From Microbacterium album (GTDB lineage: Bacteria > Actinomycetota > Actinomycetes > Actinomycetales > Microbacteriaceae), in contig NZ_BMJY01000003.1 of assembly GCF_014643695.1 (NCBI RefSeq), positions 62,001-126,000 on the forward strand: DNA of 64,000 nt. The letters are read 5' to 3'. The stretch's first letter is position 1, and the number at the start of each line of letters is the position of its first letter. The translations under genes were made by a program, and so were the position numbers. Shown here one piece after another: positions 39,435 to 48,920 of the stretch. Below the pieces are notes generated by a model. The model was not told the DNA's origin, made no database searches, and worked only from the letters and a program-made list of their open reading frames with translations.

Positions 39435-40601
39435 TCAGCGCCCGGCGATCTGGCGGTATGCGGCGGGGAGAGCGGTCAGCAGAGCGTCGACGTCCGCGTC
39501 GACGGTCGTGCGGCCGAGCGTGATGCGCAGCACCTGCCGCGCCGTCCGCTCGTCGCGCCCCATGGCCATCACGACGTGCGAGGGCTCGGCCACCCCCGCC
39601 TGGCAGGCCGAGCCGGTCGACACCGCGATGCCCGCCATGTCGAGCAGGTACAGCAGGGACTCCCCCGCCGCGCCGGGCAGGTGAAGGTGGACGTTGCCGG
39701 GCAGCCGGTCCGCGGGATCACCGAGCAGCACCGCCTCCGGGATGCCGGCGCGCACACCGGCGATCAGCCGATCGCGCAGCGCCCGCAGGCGCCGCGTCTC
39801 GGCGGCACGCTCGCGCTCGGCGAGCTCCGCCGCCACGGCGAGGGCCGTGGCGCCGGCTACGTCCTGCGTGCCGGCGCGGAGGCCCCGCTGCTGGCCCCCG
39901 CCGTGGAGCAGCGGCACCAGCCCGGCGCTCCGTGCGACGACGAGCGCCCCCGTGCCGACGGGAGCCCCCACCTTGTGCCCCGAGACGCTGAGCGCGACCA
40001 GGCCCGACGGCCCGTCGTGTGCGCCGCGCCAGGTGCGGAACGACAGCGGCACGTGCCCGAACGCGGCCACCGCATCCAGGTGCAGCGGCACGTTCTTCCC
40101 GGCCGCGACCCGCGCGAGCGCCGCGGCATCGTTGATCGTGCCCGCCTCGTTGTTCGCGACCAGCGCGGTCGCGAAGGCCGCGGGCGCGCCCGCCAGCACC
40201 GCCTCGAGGCGCTCGGGCAGGATCCGGGCGTGCGCGTCGAGCGCCACGGGAGCGACGACGGCCCCCTCGTGCGTCCGCAACCACTCGACGGCGTCGAGCG
40301 TCGCGTGATGCTCGCCGTCGGGGAGGACGACCGCGTCACGGCCGGCGGGCCGCGCCCACCACAGGCCCTTCAGCGCGAGATTGATCGCCTCGGTGCCGCC
40401 GGAGGTCAGGACGATCTCGATCGGTTCGCAGTCGAGCACGACAGCGAGCCGCTCCCGTGCGTCCTCGAGCATGCGCCGGGCCTGCTGGCCCGACGCGTGC
40501 ACCGACGAGGCGTTGCCGACGGCCTCCGTCGCCTCGAGCCACGCGTCGCGTGCCTCGGCCCGGAGCGGCGCGGTCGCCGCGTGGTCGAGGTAGACGCTCA
40601 C
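39435..40601 (-). CDS. Cysteine desulfurase, NifS/IscS type
   Basis: 388-residue PLP enzyme. YLDHAATAPL at the N-terminus, PLP Lys in SVSGHKVGAPVGTG, and the mobile loop Cys in STGSACQAG identify the group I (IscS/NifS) class, different from SufS at the window start. Next to mnmA, so it most likely supplies sulfur for tRNA thiolation rather than general Fe-S assembly. GTG 40601 is 6 bp after the stop of the thioredoxin-TPR gene. Confidence 0.92.
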   Translation of the reverse strand: MSVYLDHAATAPLRAEARDAWLEATEAVGNASSVHASGQQARRMLEDARERLAVVLDCEPIEIVLTSGGTEAINLALKGLWWARPAGRDAVVLPDGEHHATLDAVEWLRTHEGAVVAPVALDAHARILPERLEAVLAGAPAAFATALVANNEAGTINDAAALARVAAGKNVPLHLDAVAAFGHVPLSFRTWRGAHDGPSGLVALSVSGHKVGAPVGTGALVVARSAGLVPLLHGGGQQRGLRAGTQDVAGATALAVAAELAERERAAETRRLRALRDRLIAGVRAGIPEAVLLGDPADRLPGNVHLHLPGAAGESLLYLLDMAGIAVSTGSACQAGVAEPSHVVMAMGRDERTARQVLRITLGRTTVDADVDALLTALPAAYRQIAGR

Positions 40602-40607
40602 CGGGCC

Positions 40608-41579
40608 TCAGTACAGCAGCGAGGTGAGTCGTCCGCGGGCGCGGACGACGCGCGGGTCGGATGCCCCGACGACGCCGAACAGCTCGACGAGGCGCTCTCG
40701 CACCGGGCCGCGCTCGTCCGAGGGCAGCGCGGCGAAGAGCTCCAGCAGTCGGTCGAACGCGTCGTCCACGTGCCCGCCCGCGATGTCGAGGTCGGCCACG
40801 GTCAGCTGCGCGTCGACGTCGCGCGGGTTCGCCGCCGCCGCGTCGCGCGCCGCCTGCAGGTCGACGCGCTGGGCGCGGGCGAGCAGACGCACCTGGCCGA
40901 GACCCGCCTGTGCCTCCTCGTCGCGCGGATTCTCCTTGAGGGCCTTCTCGTACGCCGCGATCGCGCGATCGTAGTCGCCGGCCTCGATGGCGGCGTAGGC
41001 CTCGGCATGCAGCGGCGGCAGCGGACGCTCCGCCGCCTCTGCGGGCGCGCCCTCCACCGGGACGGTACCGGTCACGCCGTTCTGCGCGGCGAGCTGCAGG
41101 AGCTGGTCGAACACCTGCCGGACCTGCTCCTCGGGCACCGCGCCCGTGAACAGCGGCACCGGCTGGCCGCCGACGAGCGCGACGACCATCGGGATGGACT
41201 GGGCCCGGAACGCCTGCTGCAGCTGCGGGTTGGCATCGACGTCGACCTTGGCGAGCACGAGGCGGCCGGCCAGCTCCGCCACGACCTTCTCGAGGACGGG
41301 GCTGAGCTGCTTGCACGGCCCGCACCACTCGGCCCACAGGTCGACCACGACCGGCACGCTCCGCGAGAGCTCGAGCACCTCGCCGAACGTCGCATCGGTC
41401 ACGTCGAAGACGAGCGACGGCGCTCCGCCCGGCGCGGGGGCCCCTGCCGCAGAGGATCCTGCGGGGGCCGCCGGTGCGCCGGAACCCGTGGGAGCGGGCC
41501 GGTTCTTGAGTGCCGAGAGGTCGACGGCACCCCGCAGGGCGGCGGCGCTCAACTGCTGTGAGGGGGCGGCGTCACTCAT
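40608..41579 (-). CDS. Thioredoxin-like co-chaperone with TPR tail (YbbN family)
   Basis: 323 residues. Ala/Pro-rich N-terminus, thioredoxin domain about 55-165 with intact EWCGPCKQL active site (many YbbN proteins lack one Cys), then tetratricopeptide helices to the end (AYAAIEAGDYDRAIAAYEKALKEN split over two helices). Cytoplasmic chaperone/redox role expected. ATG preceded by GAAAGGTGA. Head of a unit with the desulfurase gene. Confidence 0.88.
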   Translation of the reverse strand: MSDAAPSQQLSAAALRGAVDLSALKNRPAPTGSGAPAAPAGSSAAGAPAPGGAPSLVFDVTDATFGEVLELSRSVPVVVDLWAEWCGPCKQLSPVLEKVVAELAGRLVLAKVDVDANPQLQQAFRAQSIPMVVALVGGQPVPLFTGAVPEEQVRQVFDQLLQLAAQNGVTGTVPVEGAPAEAAERPLPPLHAEAYAAIEAGDYDRAIAAYEKALKENPRDEEAQAGLGQVRLLARAQRVDLQAARDAAAANPRDVDAQLTVADLDIAGGHVDDAFDRLLELFAALPSDERGPVRERLVELFGVVGASDPRVVRARGRLTSLLY

Positions 41580-41622
41580 CGATCACCTTTCGATTCGTCG
41601 ATCGTTGCTGTGGCGTGCGCGC

Positions 41623-43515
41623 TCACTCCTCCTCGAGGATGCGCGCGTCGCGCAGACCCGAGGAGTAGCCGAGCAGGCGGATCCTCTCCGTGGACCCCTG
41701 GGCGGGCACGGCGAAGTACAACTGGTCAGTGTAGGTGGTCTCCACGCCCGTCGGGGTCGAGGTCTCGCCCGTGAGCGTCGAGATCGCGGGGTCCGCGTCG
41801 AGCTTGATGACCGCGTCCTCCTCGAGCGGACGCACGGTCTCGATCTCGTCGACCGTCACGGCGACGATCGCGCCGCTCCCGAGCGTCGCGAGCGCCACGG
41901 GCTCCGTCGGGCCGGGGCGCTGGTGGAACTCGATGCTCCCGGTCTCCTGACCCGTCTCGTTGAAGTGCGCCAGCGTGTCCGCGCGACGCTGCTCCGCCGC
42001 GACGCGGAACGAGTCGCCCGACAGATCGAACAGGTCGGCGAACTCGCTCTGCTCGCCATGGGCGAGCACGTCCGCGTAGGCGGCCGCCACCTCGTTCGGC
42101 GGCAGTGCGAGGAACGACGAGTCCGGCGGCACGAGCGCGGCCCCGAGCCACGACGGCGCGAGGTCGGGGATCTCCACGGCCGCCTCCATGCTGGCGATCG
42201 TCGTCGCGCGGTAGTTGGACCAGGGATCGGCCTGCGTGAGCATCAGGATGCTCGGCGGAGCCGACTCCTCCCCGTCCGCCTCCACGATCACCATGGCCGA
42301 ACGCGGCCACTCGTCGAACGCCTGGGGCAGCAGGATCTCGAGCGAGCCCGCCGGGATCGGCTGGGGGCCCGGGTGGTCCTCCACCTCACCGCGGATGCGG
42401 TAGTTCACCTCGCGCATCTCGAGCGCGATGCCCTCGAGGCGCGTGGCCGCCAGCTCCGCATCGCGCGCCTCGTCCGCCTGCGCGACCGTCTCGGAGATCG
42501 ACGCGAGGATCCGCTCGGCCTGCGCGTCGGTGAGCGCGGGCGGCTGCTGGTTCTCGGGGGCGACGACGGTGGGCGTCGGCGACGGCGACGGCGTGCCGCC
42601 GAGCTCGGGCCACACATCCGGCGAGCAGCCCGCAAGCAGCGCCGCGCTGAGCGCGAACACGGGGACGGCCACGAGCGCCCTTCCCCCGCGCCGACGCAGT
42701 CCGCGGCCGCCGCTCGCGCGCGAATCGCCCGAGGAGCTCGGCCCGTCCGTTTCGGGGGCGGGCTCGTCCTGTGAGTCGGCGTCCGAGCCCTCCGGGCCCG
42801 TCAGCTGCTTGCGGTCCTCGGCGGGACCGACCGCGGGGCCGCGTCGACGACCGGCGGGCAGCGCCACCGGCTCCGTCGGCGGCACCGCCGGACCCTTGCG
42901 GCGCGGGCCGCGCGACCGGCGCAGGTGACGCACGCCCAGGACGTACAGCACGAGACCGAGCAGGAGCATGAGCGCGCCCGCGACGATGAGGGGACCCGCC
43001 CAGGGGGTCGCGTTCGAGATGGGCCACACGATCGACACGTCCGCCGGGGCGGGCTGCGTGCCGTCGGACGCGATGAGCATGCTGACGCCCTCGGGCAGCT
43101 GCAGCCGCGTCGTCAGCTCGGACTCGGCGGAGTACTCCTGCAGCCACAGGTCGGAGCCCTCGGGGTCGCGGCCGGGGAAGTCCTCTCCACCCTCGGGCTG
43201 CACGACCGTCGAGCCCACGTTCCCCTCGTCGTCGACCGTGACGTGGTTGTAGGGCGCATCGGACAGCCAGGCCCGCATGTCGTCGGTGCGGCCGTAGGCG
43301 GCGTAGATCCGCTCGGAACCGGCGATCTCGAGCGTCTGCGTGCCCGTGTGAGAGCGGAAGACCTCGGAGTCGATGAGGGTGTACGGCTGGCTCGCGTCGG
43401 CCTCGACCTCCAGCGTGGCGGTGTCGGGTCCCAGGAACACCGTGCGTTGGGCGATGCCCGCGCCGATCAGCGCGGCAGCGATCACGAAGGCGACGACCGC
43501 CCAGACGAAACGCAC
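41623..43515 (-). CDS. Large envelope protein of unknown function, three membrane segments
   Basis: 630 residues. Hydrophobic segments at about 5-22, 172-195 and 279-297; an extracytoplasmic domain of about 140 residues lies between the first two, then a 75-residue Pro/Arg/Ser-rich linker, and a C-terminal domain of about 330 residues. The third segment reads like a lipoprotein signal (LSAALLAGC, Cys297) in mid-protein. Resembles conserved actinobacterial cell-envelope proteins (DUF8094-like) only loosely. GTG start with GAGGAG upstream. Function unknown. Confidence 0.7.
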   Translation of the reverse strand: MRFVWAVVAFVIAAALIGAGIAQRTVFLGPDTATLEVEADASQPYTLIDSEVFRSHTGTQTLEIAGSERIYAAYGRTDDMRAWLSDAPYNHVTVDDEGNVGSTVVQPEGGEDFPGRDPEGSDLWLQEYSAESELTTRLQLPEGVSMLIASDGTQPAPADVSIVWPISNATPWAGPLIVAGALMLLLGLVLYVLGVRHLRRSRGPRRKGPAVPPTEPVALPAGRRRGPAVGPAEDRKQLTGPEGSDADSQDEPAPETDGPSSSGDSRASGGRGLRRRGGRALVAVPVFALSAALLAGCSPDVWPELGGTPSPSPTPTVVAPENQQPPALTDAQAERILASISETVAQADEARDAELAATRLEGIALEMREVNYRIRGEVEDHPGPQPIPAGSLEILLPQAFDEWPRSAMVIVEADGEESAPPSILMLTQADPWSNYRATTIASMEAAVEIPDLAPSWLGAALVPPDSSFLALPPNEVAAAYADVLAHGEQSEFADLFDLSGDSFRVAAEQRRADTLAHFNETGQETGSIEFHQRPGPTEPVALATLGSGAIVAVTVDEIETVRPLEEDAVIKLDADPAISTLTGETSTPTGVETTYTDQLYFAVPAQGSTERIRLLGYSSGLRDARILEEE

Positions 43516-43745
43516 GAATCCGACTCCTCACACGGCCCGCTCGACGGGCCGGCGGGCCTGGCACTCGACGGGCCGGCGGCTCCGAGCCGTCGGTCCGACG
43601 GACAGACGTGGTGCCCCGCCAGGACCGGCAGGACATCACTTCAGACTAGCGAACCGTTCTGAAAGTTGCCCAGGAGCAGGTCGAAGCACGGTTCAGCCCC
43701 CGGCACCTCATATCCTGACCTGACGACAGGCCCTCAGGAGGACCA
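43516..43745. other. 230-bp divergent promoter region
   Basis: Between the envelope protein (minus) and the AI-2E transporter (plus). Candidates: TAGTCT on the minus strand near 43646-43651 and TATCCT on the plus strand near 43710-43715. An inverted repeat GAACCGT / ACGGTTC spans about 43651-43692. No gene. Confidence 0.4.
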
Positions 43746-44795
43746 TTGAAGATCCACAACCCCTTCCGGGTCGCTCTCGTCGCCACGCTGGGCGTCGGAC
43801 TCGGAATCCTCCTGATCCAGAGTGTCGAGTCGCTGTCCACGGTGCTGCTGTACGTGGGCACGGCTCTGTTCATCGCGCTGGGTTTGGATCCGGTCGTCTC
43901 CTGGTTCGAGCGCCGGCGCCTGCCGCGATGGGCCGCGGTGCTCATCACGCTCGTGGCCGTCCTGGGCCTGTTCGCGGGCATCGTCCTGATCATCCTGCCG
44001 GTCCTGGTCCAGCAGATCACCCAGCTGGTGCGGCAGGTCACGGTCATCATCGACCGGGGGACATGGACGGCAGAGGTCCGGGAGTGGCTGCTCAGCCTGT
44101 TCCCGACGCTCGCGGTCGACGAGATCTTCGCGACCGTCAACGGCTGGCTCCTCGGCAATCTCGACACGATCGGCGAGGGAGTCGTGGGGCTCACGCTCGG
44201 CGTCCTGGGCGGACTCTTCGGCGCGTTCATCGTGCTCATCCTGACGATCTACTTCACCGCCTCGACGCCGTCGCTCAAGGCGGCGATCTATCAGCTCGCG
44301 CCCGCCTCGAAGCGGCCGCGCTTCATGTCGCTCGCCGAGCAGATCACCGACTCCGTCGGCTATTACGTCATGGGCCAGGTCAGCCTCGCGATCATCAACG
44401 GCGTGCTGAGCATCGTGTTCCTGTCGATCATCGGGGCCCCGTTCCCCGCCGTGCTCGCGGTCGTCGCATTCCTCGGCTCGATGATCCCGCTCGTCGGCAC
44501 GCTGACCGGCTCCACGATCATCACGCTCACGTGCCTGATCCCCGGCCTCGGCTCCCCCGGCACCGCGCTGGCGGCGGCCATCTACTACCTCGTGTACATG
44601 CAGATCGAGGCGTACGTGCTGTCGCCGCGCATCATGAGCCGCGCGGTCTCGATCCCGGGCGGCGTGGTCGTGGTCGCCGCGCTCGCGGGCGGCTCGCTGC
44701 TGGGGCTCCTCGGGGCGCTGATCGCGATCCCCGTCGCGGCGAGCATCCTCATCATCTACCGTCAGGTGATCATCCCGCGTATGAACGAGCGCTGA
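43746..44795 (+). CDS. AI-2E family transporter (TqsA/YdiK-like)
   Basis: 349-residue membrane protein with about eight helices; the family includes quorum-signal exporters, Na+/H+ antiporters and unassigned members. Conserved loop PFPAVLAVVAFLGSMIPLVG and C-terminal LGALIAIPVAASI are clear. The TTG at 43746 is well supported by AGGAGG five bases upstream; there is no earlier ATG/GTG with a ribosome site. Substrate unknown. Confidence 0.88.
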   Translation: MKIHNPFRVALVATLGVGLGILLIQSVESLSTVLLYVGTALFIALGLDPVVSWFERRRLPRWAAVLITLVAVLGLFAGIVLIILPVLVQQITQLVRQVTVIIDRGTWTAEVREWLLSLFPTLAVDEIFATVNGWLLGNLDTIGEGVVGLTLGVLGGLFGAFIVLILTIYFTASTPSLKAAIYQLAPASKRPRFMSLAEQITDSVGYYVMGQVSLAIINGVLSIVFLSIIGAPFPAVLAVVAFLGSMIPLVGTLTGSTIITLTCLIPGLGSPGTALAAAIYYLVYMQIEAYVLSPRIMSRAVSIPGGVVVVAALAGGSLLGLLGALIAIPVAASILIIYRQVIIPRMNER

Positions 44796-44815
44796 CCGGC
44801 GCGCGCCCTCGCCGG
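44796..44815. terminator. Weak hairpin between convergent genes
   Basis: CCGGCG-N8-CGCCGG right after the transporter stop; 6-bp stem only, in the 44-bp gap between convergent genes. Confidence 0.35.
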
Positions 44816-44839
44816 GACGCGACGGCGCGAGACCGATGA

Positions 44840-45571
44840 TCAGGACGGCTCGGTCACCTCGTCGTCCGGCCACTCGGTGGGCAGCGGGAGCGCCGCGGGG
44901 TTGACGGCGCGCACGACCTCCGTGAGCACCCGGTACGTCTGCTTCTCCCCCACCCACAGGTGCTTGCCGTCCTCGACGTCGATGAGCTGGATGTGCGGGA
45001 TCGGCGCGAATCGCTCCGCCGCCTCCGCGGGGCGCAGGAAGTCGTCGAACTCCGGGATCACCGCGATCAGGGGGCGCTCGTCGCCGACCCAGCCGCGCAG
45101 GTCCTCCTCGGTCGCGCGCCGCAGCGGGGGCGACAGGAGGATCGCGCCGCGGATGTCGTGAGGGCGGCCGTACTTGAGCGCCAGCTCCGTCCCGAACGAC
45201 CATCCGAGCAGCCACGGCGCGGGCAGTCCGCGCTCCGACACCAAATCCATCGCCGCGGCGAGGTCGGCCTCCTCCGCGACGCCGTCGCCGAACGCGCCCT
45301 CGCTCGTACCCCGCGGCGACGACGTGCCCCGGGTGTTGAAGCGCAGCACGGCGAGGTCGGCCAGGGCGGGCAGGCGCGCGGCCGCCTTGCGGATGACGTG
45401 CGAGTCCATGAAGCCCCCCGCCGTGGGCAGCGGGTGCAGCGTCACGAGCGTCGCGACAGGATCGCCGTGGGCCGGCAGCGCCAGCTCGCCGACGAGGGTG
45501 AGCCCGTCGCTCGTGCGCAGTTCGACGTCCTCGCGACGCGCGGGAAGGAGCGTGGCTCCGCGGATCTCCAT
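44840..45571 (-). CDS. Alpha/beta hydrolase
   Basis: 243 residues. Nucleophile elbow GWSFGTE (G-x-S-x-G), acid near VIPEFDDFL and His in DGKHLWVG complete the triad; TLHPLPTAGGFMDSHVIRKAA is typical of the small dienelactone-hydrolase-like bacterial alpha/beta hydrolases. Cytoplasmic. Start ATG 45571 with AAGGAG ten bases before; the upstream frame overlaps the next gene and was rejected. Substrate unknown. Confidence 0.82.
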   Translation of the reverse strand: MEIRGATLLPARREDVELRTSDGLTLVGELALPAHGDPVATLVTLHPLPTAGGFMDSHVIRKAAARLPALADLAVLRFNTRGTSSPRGTSEGAFGDGVAEEADLAAAMDLVSERGLPAPWLLGWSFGTELALKYGRPHDIRGAILLSPPLRRATEEDLRGWVGDERPLIAVIPEFDDFLRPAEAAERFAPIPHIQLIDVEDGKHLWVGEKQTYRVLTEVVRAVNPAALPLPTEWPDDEVTEPS

Positions 45572-45590
45572 CGGTCTGGTCTCCTTCAGG

Positions 45591-45875
45591 TCAGGACGTC
45601 TTCCAGCAGTGGGTGTGCCAGTGGCGCCGAGCGGCCAGGTCGGCGGCCGGACCGAGCACGCCGTCCTCGCTCCAGACGACGACATGCGCGCGTCCGGGCT
45701 CGATCGTGCCGCGGCAGCCCGGACAGGTATAGCTCTTCTCCGCACGCGCGCCGGAGACGGGTTGCACGGAGTACTCGCGTCCACGCCGGGTCTCGGTGCG
45801 GCGCCAGCCCGCGATCAGGCGCTCGAGCGACCCGTCATCGCGATCCTCGCGGCGAGGGCGTCGGGAACGGGGCAT
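45591..45875 (-). CDS. Small zinc-binding protein (94 aa), unknown function
   Basis: 94 residues with a strongly basic N-terminus and a putative metal site: TCPGC in the middle and HWHTHCW at the end (Cys2 plus His/Cys). Conserved in actinobacteria as a short hypothetical; some databases label it ATP/GTP-binding, but no P-loop is present here. 19 bp upstream of the hydrolase gene, same strand, so probably co-transcribed. Confidence 0.65.
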   Translation of the reverse strand: MPRSRRPRREDRDDGSLERLIAGWRRTETRRGREYSVQPVSGARAEKSYTCPGCRGTIEPGRAHVVVWSEDGVLGPAADLAARRHWHTHCWKTS

Positions 45876-45885
45876 CGCGGCGTGC

Positions 45886-46593
45886 CTACCACCAGTGGTT
45901 CGCGGTCCAGAACGCGTAGGCCGCGGCCCAGCTTCCGTATCGACCGACCGCGTAGCCGTTCCCCCAGGTCAGGTTGTCGACGGGGTCGTACCCGTTGCCG
46001 GGAACCTTGCTGCACGGGAGCGCCTGCACGAGACCGCACGCGCCCGACGAGGGGTTGGTCGCGTTCGGGTTCCACCCGCTCTCGCGCGTCACGATGTAGT
46101 CGACGTAGCCCCAGTCGCTCTCCGGGATGCCGGCGGCCGCCATCCAGTCCGAGGCCGAGCCGCCGCCGGTGTAGAACGGGGTCTGGAGCACGGGGGCTGC
46201 CTCTGCGCCCGTCGCCGCGACCGTGCCGTTCGTCGGGCTGGTCGGCTCCGGCTCCGGCTCGGGCGGGGGCTTGGGCGCGACGTAGACCTCGTAAGCGCCC
46301 CGCTCGAGCCCGGCATGTGCCAGGTCTTCGGCGGAGACGTACGCCTGGGCGTCCGCCGCCGCGTGCTCGAACGAGGAGGGTGGCGCGACGGCTTCCGCCA
46401 GCGCGGCACCGGCGGGCACCAGGTACGCCGCGACGAACCCGAGGGCCGCGACCCCGGAGAAGACGCTGAGCGCAGCGCGTCGCCGGCTCAGGCGCGCGGG
46501 GGCGGGACCGGCCTTCTGCCGCGCTGCCAGGGCTCTCGCGTCGCGTCGGGTGAGCGCCGTTGCGCGGGGCTGAGTCTCGTTGGCGGAAGTCAC
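45886..46593 (-). CDS. Secreted transglycosylase-like (Rpf-like) protein
   Basis: About 235 residues. Long basic n-region, then hydrophobic signal or anchor AALSVFSGVAALGFVAAYL, a Pro/Glu linker, and a C-terminal lysozyme-like domain with the catalytic-type Glu in VTRESGWNPNATNPSSGACGL and terminal WTANHWW. Expected to cleave peptidoglycan glycan strands outside the cell. GTG 46593 was chosen over GTG 46602 because TAGACT (46605-46610) lies directly upstream and would otherwise abut the start. Confidence 0.8.
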   Translation of the reverse strand: MTSANETQPRATALTRRDARALAARQKAGPAPARLSRRRAALSVFSGVAALGFVAAYLVPAGAALAEAVAPPSSFEHAAADAQAYVSAEDLAHAGLERGAYEVYVAPKPPPEPEPEPTSPTNGTVAATGAEAAPVLQTPFYTGGGSASDWMAAAGIPESDWGYVDYIVTRESGWNPNATNPSSGACGLVQALPCSKVPGNGYDPVDNLTWGNGYAVGRYGSWAAAYAFWTANHWW

Positions 46594-46604
46594 AGTGCCC
46601 ACGA

Positions 46605-46610
46605 GTCTAG
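46605..46610 (-). promoter_or_regulatory. -10 hexamer TAGACT of the transglycosylase-like gene
   Basis: TAGACT lies 11 bp before GTG 46593 and only 2 bp before GTG 46602, which argues for the downstream start and a very short leader. Confidence 0.5.
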
Positions 46611-46660
46611 CGTCGCGGTCCGGAGCGCGCCACGGGAGCCGTCCGGCTCGTCCCGCATCG

Positions 46661-47227
46661 TCAACGCACCGCGAGCATGACGTCGATCACGGCGTCGAGC
46701 ACCGCGTCGACCTGCTCCTCGCGGTACCCGTTCCGCACCGAGCGGAACGCGACGGCACGCACCTGCTCGACCGTGACCGGCTCGCCGGCCTGGAAGTAAC
46801 GGGCGAGACGATCGGCGACGAGGTCCACCTCGTCGGGGGCGTACCCGTACGCGAACAGCCCGACGCGGTCGAATCGCTGCCCCCGAGAGCGCCGGAGCCG
46901 TTCGAGGATGACCTGCGCGTCGGCACGTGCCCGCTCGACCCACGCCTCTGGTCCTGCCTCGGCGATCGCACGCTCGCGCTCCCGCGCCGCGAACGCGTCC
47001 TCGACCCGTGCGAGCGCGGCGTCGACCGCATCGATCCGGTACCCGCCCCGCCGCAGCGGGAAGGACGCCTCGCGGACGGCGCGTGCATCCAGCGCCGCCT
47101 CATCGCCCCCTTCGAAGGCGGTCCTCGCGTGCGCGAGGAAGGCGTCGACCGCGTCGCGGTCGTAACCCCGCTCGCGCCCGGTGGCGAGCGGGAACGGCAG
47201 GCGCTGGACGGAGGACGAGTCGGTCAT
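46661..47227 (-). CDS. DivIVA-domain repeat protein
   Basis: 188 residues containing three short repeats of the DivIVA-domain signature: FPLATGRERGYDRDAVDAFL, FPLRRGGYRIDAVDAAL and FRSVRNGYREEQVDAVLD. Linkers are charged helices. Such proteins may bind curved membrane or cell-pole partners; function not established. ATG overlaps the cdsA stop by 4 bp (ATGA), so it is translated with phospholipid synthesis. Confidence 0.8.
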   Translation of the reverse strand: MTDSSSVQRLPFPLATGRERGYDRDAVDAFLAHARTAFEGGDEAALDARAVREASFPLRRGGYRIDAVDAALARVEDAFAARERERAIAEAGPEAWVERARADAQVILERLRRSRGQRFDRVGLFAYGYAPDEVDLVADRLARYFQAGEPVTVEQVRAVAFRSVRNGYREEQVDAVLDAVIDVMLAVR

Positions 47228-48255
47228 GAGGCCCCCAGCGGTGCGAGCAGATAGTGGAGCGCGAGCGCGGCGGTCGCGGACGGGAGGATGCTGTCCAGCC
47301 GGTCGAGGACTCCGCCGTGGCCGGGCAGCCACGAGCTCATGTCCTTGATGCCCAGGTCGCGCTTGAGCATGGACTCGCCGAGGTCCCCCGCCGTGGCCGT
47401 CCCCACGAGCACGGCCCCGAGGATGAGACCCGCCCACCACGGCAGGCCGAGCATGAAGTGAGCCAGCAGGGCGCCCGCCGCGAGCGAGGCGACGACCGCA
47501 CCCGCGAAGCCCTCCCAGGTCTTCTTGGGGCTGATCCGCGGGGCCATCGGGTGCCGTCCGAAGGCGAGCCCCGCGGCGTACGCCCCCGTGTCGGCGACGA
47601 TCACGACGATGAGGAAGGCCAGGACCCACCACTCGCCCCCGGGCTGACGCAGCAGCACGAGCGCGAGGCTCGCGAGGAACGCCACGTACACCGGGACAAG
47701 GCCGCCGACCAGCACGTCCGACAGCACGTCGGCGTACACGCGGCCGTCCTGCGCGGCCATCTGGCGCAGCAGGCGCCAGACCACGACCAGTGCGATCACG
47801 GCGAACAGCATGGACCAGTGGAACCAGAGATCACCGAAGTACGCCGGCAGCAGCAGCAGCGGGACCGCGATGAGCTGCGGCGCGAGGTCGATGCGCCGCC
47901 CTCCGCCCTGCAGCGCGCGGGAGAGCTCGAACACCGCGAGGGCGACCACCGCCAGCGCGAAGATCACGAAGACCCACTTGACGAACACGAGCGCCGACAG
48001 CGTCAGCCCGCCGATGCCCACGCCGATGCCGATCGCGAGCAGGAGGTCGCGCCCCGTGCGCTGCTTGATGCGCTCGTTCGCCTCGTCGAAGTGGTCACGG
48101 GCCTGGGCCGCGTGCTGCTCGAACTCGGAGCGCGCCGCCCGGATCCTGGCCTGGAACGCCGCCGCGTGCTCACCGTGAGGCGCGCCGCGATCGGCGTGCC
48201 CCTCGTCGCCGCCCGGGTCCCGGCCGCCGGGGGCGTCTGGTTGCGACTCGGTCAC
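47224..48255 (-). CDS. cdsA: Phosphatidate cytidylyltransferase
   Basis: 343-residue membrane enzyme making CDP-diacylglycerol. About seven hydrophobic segments; the C-terminal signature SMLKRDLGIKDMSSWLPGHG continuing into GVLDRLDS is complete. The first 65 residues are a hydrophilic, charged extension with a coiled-coil tendency, not present in E. coli CdsA. GTG start. Follows frr in the usual pyrH-frr-cdsA order. Confidence 0.94.
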   Translation of the reverse strand: MTESQPDAPGGRDPGGDEGHADRGAPHGEHAAAFQARIRAARSEFEQHAAQARDHFDEANERIKQRTGRDLLLAIGIGVGIGGLTLSALVFVKWVFVIFALAVVALAVFELSRALQGGGRRIDLAPQLIAVPLLLLPAYFGDLWFHWSMLFAVIALVVVWRLLRQMAAQDGRVYADVLSDVLVGGLVPVYVAFLASLALVLLRQPGGEWWVLAFLIVVIVADTGAYAAGLAFGRHPMAPRISPKKTWEGFAGAVVASLAAGALLAHFMLGLPWWAGLILGAVLVGTATAGDLGESMLKRDLGIKDMSSWLPGHGGVLDRLDSILPSATAALALHYLLAPLGAS

Positions 48256-48300
48256 GGGGCGTCCTCACTCAACCGGTCGCGGAGAGCGACACACATGCGC

Positions 48301-48855
48301 TCACACCTCGAGGAGCTCGGCCTCTTTGTGCTTGAGGGCCTCGTCGATCTGCTCGACGTGCGACTTCGTGATGGCGTCGAGCTCCTTTTCGCCGCGCACG
48401 ATCTCGTCCTCGCCGATCTCGTCGCGCAGCGCGTCCAGATCGTCCTTGATCTGACGACGGATGCCCCGCACGCGCACCTTGGCGTCCTCGCCCTTGGCGC
48501 GGACGATCTTGACGAACTCCTTGCGGCGCTCCTGGGTGAGCTCCGGCATCGTGATGCGCACGATGTTGCCGTCGTTCGTGGGGTTCGCGCCGAGATTCGG
48601 CATCTCGCGGATGGCGTCCTCGATGGCCTTCAGCGCGGACTTGTCGTACGGCGTCACGATCAGGGTGCGTGCCTCGGGGTTCGCGAGCGACGCCAGCTGC
48701 TGCAGCGGCGTGGGGGTGCCGTAGTAGTCGACCAGGATGCGCTGGAACAGCTGCGGGTTGGCTCGGCCGGTGCGAACGGTGGCGAAGTCCTCCTTCGCCG
48801 CCTCGACGGCTCGGTCCATACGGGAGGTGGCTTCTGCCAGGACGTCCGCGATCAC
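48301..48855 (-). CDS. frr: Ribosome recycling factor
   Basis: 184 residues, the normal RRF length from the GTG at 48855, which has GGAG upstream. TVRTGRANP and the late [26 protein letters not shown] are diagnostic. An ATG five codons earlier is open but would make the protein longer than usual and place the ribosome site inside the coding frame. Recycles post-termination ribosomes with EF-G. Confidence 0.95.
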   Translation of the reverse strand: MIADVLAEATSRMDRAVEAAKEDFATVRTGRANPQLFQRILVDYYGTPTPLQQLASLANPEARTLIVTPYDKSALKAIEDAIREMPNLGANPTNDGNIVRITMPELTQERRKEFVKIVRAKGEDAKVRVRGIRRQIKDDLDALRDEIGEDEIVRGEKELDAITKSHVEQIDEALKHKEAELLEV

Positions 48856-48920
48856 GGTGACTCCATTCATCGGGGTAGTACGGAAAAGTCTAGACGCGGG
48901 GACGTCCGATGCCGCGCACC

